Origin: Tatlockia sp. | GTDB lineage: Bacteria; Cyanobacteriota; Cyanobacteriia; Cyanobacteriales; Chroococcidiopsidaceae | DNA: 7,935 nt | NCBI GenBank assembly: GCA_013698215.1 | Contig: JACCVJ010000177.1 | Location: 1 to 7,935 of the forward strand | Reading direction: 5' to 3' | Part shown: one piece after another, positions 4,938 to 7,935 of the stretch | How positions within the stretch are numbered: position 1 is the stretch's first letter | How the letters are laid out: each line of letters starts with the position of its first letter | Notes under the pieces: model-generated | What the model was told of the DNA's origin: nothing | Databases searched by the model: none | What the model saw: only the letters and a program-made list of their open reading frames with translations | Position numbers and translations under genes: made by a program

Positions 4938-5010
4938 CTGAAATTCTTGATTTCCCATGATTTTAACCTGGGTTGGCATATAAATAAGCCCCACCTGCAC
5001 TCATGTAGTT

Positions 5011-5145
5011 GTGGCACTACTGTTTGATTTCGCTACACCTATTCGGGGTAGTGTGACTGTTGCTGTCACAAAAGGCAAACAAACTTTTGAAAGTGCCGAA
5101 TCTTCCTGTGGAGTTGGAACTACGCCCGATTTGACCCTTACATAG
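5011..5145 (+). CDS. Candidate small ORF (44 aa)
   Basis: GTG 5011 to TAG 5143-5145. The translation is protein-like, alternating hydrophobic and polar residues: MALLFDFATPIRGSVTVAVT, then KGKQTFESAESS and CGVGTTPDLTLT. No Shine-Dalgarno is visible before the GTG, and the hairpins at 5052-5070 and 5083-5094 lie within it. It could be a real small beta-rich protein, a remnant of a longer gene, or chance. No family recognised. Confidence 0.25.
   Translation: MALLFDFATPIRGSVTVAVTKGKQTFESAESSCGVGTTPDLTLT
5052..5070. repeat. 6-bp hairpin (TGTGAC/GTCACA)
   Basis: TGTGAC (5052-5057) and GTCACA (5065-5070) with a 7-base loop. A second dyad, ACTTT-TG-AAAGT (5083-5094), flanked by GGCA and TGCC (5074-5077, 5094-5097), follows at once. 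Confidence 0.4.
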
Positions 5146-5188
5146 AGATTGAAAACTGCCTCTAACCCAAACTTCTGGGAAAAAAGTT

Positions 5189-5198
5189 TCGCGCGCGA
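5189..5198. repeat. CG-alternating palindrome TCGCGCGCGA
   Basis: A perfect 10-bp alternating C/G palindrome in an otherwise AT-rich context. A related ACGCGCGT lies at 5282-5289. Function unknown. Confidence 0.4.
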
Positions 5199-5242
5199 GT
5201 TAAACCCGGAACCATATAAACTGTTTTCTGCTTAGGACCGTA

Positions 5243-5261
5243 GCTAAAAGTAACTTTTAGC
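5243..5261. repeat. Perfect 9-bp inverted repeat with a one-base spacer
   Basis: GCTAAAAGT (5243-5251) and ACTTTTAGC (5253-5261) flank a single A, extended by CGT (5239-5241) and ACG (5263-5265) across one mismatch. On the + strand TTTTT (5266-5270) follows, so it could end rightward transcription. Tight dyads are also found at oriT and iteron-free origins. It lies 88 bases beyond the 3' end of the membrane protein gene. Confidence 0.5.
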
Positions 5262-5348
5262 GACGTTTTTAACTACTCGTCACGCGCGTACCCGCCTCTC
5301 TAGTATTCTTTTTCCAAGCAGTTGCTATGACTGGGCTAAAAAGCGACT

Positions 5349-5921
5349 TCACTTCAGATTCTTTAAATAAGTCTGCGCCCCATTGGGTTCGGGGATTTCT
5401 TTAGAGATATTAATAGTAGTGTGAAAACGTTGTTTGGGCTTGATTTTCCCCGTAAATACAATTGGCTCAACCCCCGCCGACGTTGATGTATTACATAATG
5501 TAATCCCCCACAGTATAAATCCCACAAATAGCAAAAATATCCAGTAGATCCAAAGAGTATGAGCATCAGCCGACTGCATTTTCTTCAGTTGAATAGCTGT
5601 ACCAACTAATACTGTTAAACCAACAGTAGACAGGAGCAAATACATCTCTTGGGCGCTAGGAGCAAGGCGGCGACAGAGTTTTGACCAGCCAAAAGCAGCC
5701 AGATCAGCTAACAATAAGGTTGCCAGCAAGATTTTCAAACTAACCGCCCAGACTAGCACTGCCAAAGCCAAGCCCAAGCAAAGTATCAGCGCCAGAATTG
5801 TTAAAGCATTAACAATAAATATGACAATGCTGTTGCCATCAGGGTCATTAGTCAGGCTGATCTGGGCAACCTTGACGATGAATAAATAACACAAGTCGAT
5901 AATTTTACAAAGTAATCCCAC
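5349..5921 (-). CDS. Multi-span inner membrane protein downstream of the relaxase gene (190 aa)
   Basis: The start is GTG at 5921-5919, supported by AAGGAG (5934-5929) exactly 7 bases upstream. The gene overlaps the end of the relaxase gene by 17 bases in another frame, so the two are probably co-transcribed and translationally coupled. A long hydrophobic block (residues about 31-78, enough for two membrane spans, with VIFIVNALTILALILCLGL) is followed by spans at about 93-110 and 123-141, then a soluble basic tail (about 145-190) with FTGKIKPKQRF. A hydrophobic N-terminal segment (3-16) may add a span. I do not recognise the family. Position at the end of a transfer operon suggests a role in conjugation, for example mating-pair components or entry exclusion, but nothing in the sequence proves it. 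Confidence 0.65.
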   Translation of the reverse strand: MGLLCKIIDLCYLFIVKVAQISLTNDPDGNSIVIFIVNALTILALILCLGLALAVLVWAVSLKILLATLLLADLAAFGWSKLCRRLAPSAQEMYLLLSTVGLTVLVGTAIQLKKMQSADAHTLWIYWIFLLFVGFILWGITLCNTSTSAGVEPIVFTGKIKPKQRFHTTINISKEIPEPNGAQTYLKNLK

Positions 5922-7935
5922 TGTCGCGCTCCTTGGGTTTTGGTGTGATAGTGCTGGTATGAGCCGACTTGCTTTGGGCTTTTAACTCCTGGGCGATTCG
6001 CCTTGCTTGTTCCTGCTTGAGTTGAGCTTTTTGGCGTTGCTGTAACTCGGCAGTAGTGCTAAGTAGTTGCAAATTAAGGTCTGATAACTGCAATAAATCA
6101 TCGGGGCGCTCAACGTTGCCTGGAGTCGATTTAAACACCACCTTTTGGTCAAATTGAATTTCACAACAGCTACCAGTAATTTCCACCGATAACCTTTGAG
6201 CGTAGTAGTTACCGCCATTGATAAGCACAATCTCTTTAGCAGTGTTGGCGATGGATTCCTCACGCCGCGCCGCTAGAGCAAACTCCTCATAAAGAGAACG
6301 CAACTCAAATTCATTAACCAGAGCTTGCAGATGGTTGACTATAGTTGCTAAATTCTCAGGATGCCGCATCTCCACTGCTTCGCCTTGAATAGACGCTCTC
6401 AACTGCCCTTGCTCGCGCTCAATTCTGAAGCCATTTTCTTGGTAAACAGAATCAGGAGCGAGGATTTGGTCAGTGAGAATAAGTAATTGTGCTGCCAGCA
6501 TTTCTGGGCTAGGGATAGAATTGATCTCGCTTGCTGTTGACACGCCCGAACAATTAATTGTCTCTGCTATCGGTTCGGCTGCTGGAGTTGGCTTCTCTAG
6601 TTGATAGTTAGCGACATTTTCGGTGAAGTTATTCATTGCACTTGATAGCTGCGCTACCTGCCGAGTCAAGTGGGGAAGATGTGGGATAAGAGCCGCCTCA
6701 ATTGAAGAAGCTTCAACGTAAGAAGCGATTTCCTTAAATGCTTGCTCTTTAAATTGCTCCGATTTTAGGTCAAGCTGCTTGGTGGGATTAGATAATTGAG
6801 CGTGTAGTCGTGCTACCTGTTCAGTCAACTGGGGAAGGTGTTGAGTAAGTGCCGCATCGATAGCAGATTCTTCAACGTAAGAAGAGATCGCTTCAAATGC
6901 TTGCTCCTTAAATTGCTCCGGTTCTGTTTGTGAGGCTAAATGCTGGCGTGAAATTGCAATAGTAGCAGCGAGGGTTAAAGTACGCATCGCTCCACTCAAT
7001 TTCTGAAGCTCAAGAGACTCCAGTAATTCTGCGATAGCTTGCATCTCGCAACTTATTGAAGCAGAATCAGTTGCTTGTGCTTCGACATAATCGTTAATTG
7101 CTGTGATGGTTTGCTGCTCGATGGTTTGGCGCTCTAGCTCCAGATGTTCTACCACAGCTACATTGTTGACTGGTTGGGCAGCATTGATAGCGGCTCTTAG
7201 ATGGTTGAGTGACTCTAGGAGCGACAATAGCGCCTCATCAGTCAAAGCCGATTCTACAGCCTGCTCTTGGACATAATCGTTAATTGCTGCGAGTGCTTGC
7301 TCGTCTATGGGCTGGCGCTCTAGCTCTGTATTAGGCGACGAGAAAGAAGGATAAATTAAGTCAATAGCGGGACGCTGTGCCTTGCTAAATTGAATTGATT
7401 CGCGCAGTTGTGCCTTATCAGTGCAGTACACAGCAAACTCTAGTTTGGCTCGACTAGCCGCCACATACCAGGACTCTTTAGATAAACTTCCATTTCCCCC
7501 AAGATCCGCAAAGATAGCGTACTGCGCCGTCGCTCCCTGCAAAGAATGGACAGTGCTAATCCACCTGTAATCGCTGTGCAACAAATTCTCTGGAGCGACA
7601 GTAAAACGCTTACCCTTGGTACTAATCTCAATTGTCTGGGTTTGGGGGTCAACCGCTTCCACCCGAAATCTTTGACCGTTGACCTGAAGTTGTTTGCCAT
7701 TAGTATCTTTAATCCCAGCAGTAAAGCGCATTTCTTCCCCAGCAGCAATTTCAATTCTACGGGGTGAAAAAACTTCGCGTTCTTTATAGCGATACAAATC
7801 TAGAGTTGTAGTCTGTCCCTTAGTGTCAACCAGTTCAACGCTGTGTCCTTCGGGGTCATTTGCTGTAACTCGGTACAGTTCGCCTTTAGTAAAATACGCA
7901 CAATTTCGCCAAAAGCGCACTTTATCTCCGACTTG
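5905..7935 (-). CDS. MOBF-type conjugative relaxase/helicase, C-terminal part (truncated by the window edge)
   Basis: The frame is open to the window end (VGDKVRFWRN), so the N-terminal relaxase and most of the helicase lie outside; 676 codons are visible. Numbering from the GTG at 7920, residues about 1-115 form beta-rich segments (FTKGELYRVTA, NGKQLQVNGQRFRVEAV) typical of the region before the final helicase motifs of TraI/TrwC/TraA proteins. Then come helicase motifs V/VI: STVHSLQGATAQ (122-133) and SWYVAASRAK (150-159). These match the UvrD_C_2/RecD-like end of MOBF relaxases, which nick oriT and unwind the transferred strand in the donor. After about residue 195 an unusual extension follows: four repeats with AI-x2-YVE (200-411), two similar beta-rich segments (about 498-535 and 576-621), a Gln/Lys/Arg-rich coiled helix (about 622-650) and a basic tail. 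It is followed by the membrane protein gene with a 17-base overlap. Confidence 0.8.
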   Translation of the reverse strand, partial: QVGDKVRFWRNCAYFTKGELYRVTANDPEGHSVELVDTKGQTTTLDLYRYKEREVFSPRRIEIAAGEEMRFTAGIKDTNGKQLQVNGQRFRVEAVDPQTQTIEISTKGKRFTVAPENLLHSDYRWISTVHSLQGATAQYAIFADLGGNGSLSKESWYVAASRAKLEFAVYCTDKAQLRESIQFSKAQRPAIDLIYPSFSSPNTELERQPIDEQALAAINDYVQEQAVESALTDEALLSLLESLNHLRAAINAAQPVNNVAVVEHLELERQTIEQQTITAINDYVEAQATDSASISCEMQAIAELLESLELQKLSGAMRTLTLAATIAISRQHLASQTEPEQFKEQAFEAISSYVEESAIDAALTQHLPQLTEQVARLHAQLSNPTKQLDLKSEQFKEQAFKEIASYVEASSIEAALIPHLPHLTRQVAQLSSAMNNFTENVANYQLEKPTPAAEPIAETINCSGVSTASEINSIPSPEMLAAQLLILTDQILAPDSVYQENGFRIEREQGQLRASIQGEAVEMRHPENLATIVNHLQALVNEFELRSLYEEFALAARREESIANTAKEIVLINGGNYYAQRLSVEITGSCCEIQFDQKVVFKSTPGNVERPDDLLQLSDLNLQLLSTTAELQQRQKAQLKQEQARRIAQELKAQSKSAHTSTITPKPKERDSGITL
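5929..5934 (-). promoter_or_regulatory. Ribosome binding site of the membrane protein gene
   Basis: AAGGAG on the - strand, 7 bases before the GTG at 5921, inside the last codons of the relaxase gene. It decides the GTG start. Confidence 0.65.
6688..7323 (-). repeat. Four tandem protein repeats in the relaxase tail
   Basis: Copies lie at 7323-7243, 7137-7060, 6927-6847 and 6768-6688. The shared pattern is E/Q-x-A-x3-AI-x2-YVE-x2-(A/S)-I-(D/E)-(A/S)-AL, spaced 53-70 residues apart. Copies 3 and 4 (both with EQFKEQAF, then SYVE) are the closest, also at DNA level, so they look like a recent duplication. Copies 1 and 2 share LERQ and INDYV. The segments between are leucine-rich helices. They probably form a helical or coiled-coil scaffold; partner unknown. 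Confidence 0.65.

Larger units (their letters stand above)
4926..5348. other. Dyad-rich intergenic region between the convergent rep and mob sides
   Basis: The stretch carries palindromes or hairpins at 4926-4937, 5052-5070, 5083-5094, 5169-5189 (AAACTT/AAGTTT), 5189-5198, 5243-5261 and 5282-5289 (ACGCGCGT). The only coding candidate is a 44-codon ORF at 5011-5145. It may hold terminators for both sides, or an origin of replication or transfer. I cannot identify a nick-site consensus or DnaA boxes. Confidence 0.4.

Noticed and set aside
4832..5017. 61-codon - strand ORF over the end of the 112-aa gene.
   Set aside because: It overlaps the better candidate on the other strand and has an irregular Ser/Pro-rich composition.
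5140..5157. ACATAGAGATTGAAAAC resembles the end of cyanobacterial CRISPR repeats (GATTGAAAC).
   Set aside because: Only one copy exists and no array surrounds it.
5363..5566. 67-codon ORF in another frame of the membrane protein gene, and a 93-codon one at 5982-6263 in the relaxase gene.
   Set aside because: Both are shadows of genes with clear ribosome binding sites or conserved motifs.
1..7935. tRNA or rRNA genes, insertion sequences and DnaA boxes.
   Set aside because: I saw no cloverleaf with a TTCRANY arm, no transposase motifs or terminal inverted repeats with target duplications, and no TTATNCACA boxes.

Overview
The window looks like part of a large, probably conjugative plasmid (or an integrated copy of one) from a cyanobacterium. 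Two large genes support this. One is a replication protein of the cyanobacterial CyRepA1 type on the + strand. The other is the C-terminal part of a MOBF-type conjugative relaxase/helicase on the - strand. The octamer GCGATCGC (HIP1), typical of cyanobacterial genomes, occurs three times (594-601, 3636-3643, 4113-4120). The sequence alone does not give the species.

Layout. 1-302 is a non-coding control region with a 7-bp hairpin (72-90) and four copies of a 16-bp near-palindrome centred on TGTACA (167-289). 303-542 encodes a small basic protein resembling ribbon-helix-helix (RHH) regulators. It runs into a -1 reading frame at a GGGAAAG heptamer (503-509) that stays open to 673. 674-958 is a leader rich in inverted repeats. 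A 57-codon ORF (959-1132) follows. It is separated from the rep start (1167) only by a hairpin whose 3' arm contains the rep ribosome binding site. 1167-4361 is the CyRepA1-like replication protein: a Toprim-like DUF3854 region followed by a superfamily 2 helicase. 4362-4586 is non-coding, with two hairpins. 4587-4925 is an unrecognised tryptophan-rich 112-aa protein. 4926-5348 is dyad-rich, with one candidate 44-codon ORF (5011-5145), and separates the convergent rep and mob sides. On the - strand, 7935-5905 is the 3' part of the relaxase gene, and 5921-5349 is a 190-aa multi-span membrane protein overlapping its end.

How the parts may work together. The left 4.4 kb resembles a cop-rep control module: a small DNA-binding protein with repeated operators, a structured leader, a short coupled ORF, a sequestered ribosome binding site, then the initiator. 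No single element is proven, but their order matches copy-number control circuits known from unrelated plasmids (CopG/RepB, IncFII and IncI repA). The right 2.6 kb is the end of a transfer operon facing the rep module. The most unusual observations are the -1 frame continuation of the first gene, the TGTACA repeat family, the RBS-sequestering hairpin before rep, an embedded ORF with a strong RBS inside rep, and four tandem repeats in the relaxase tail.
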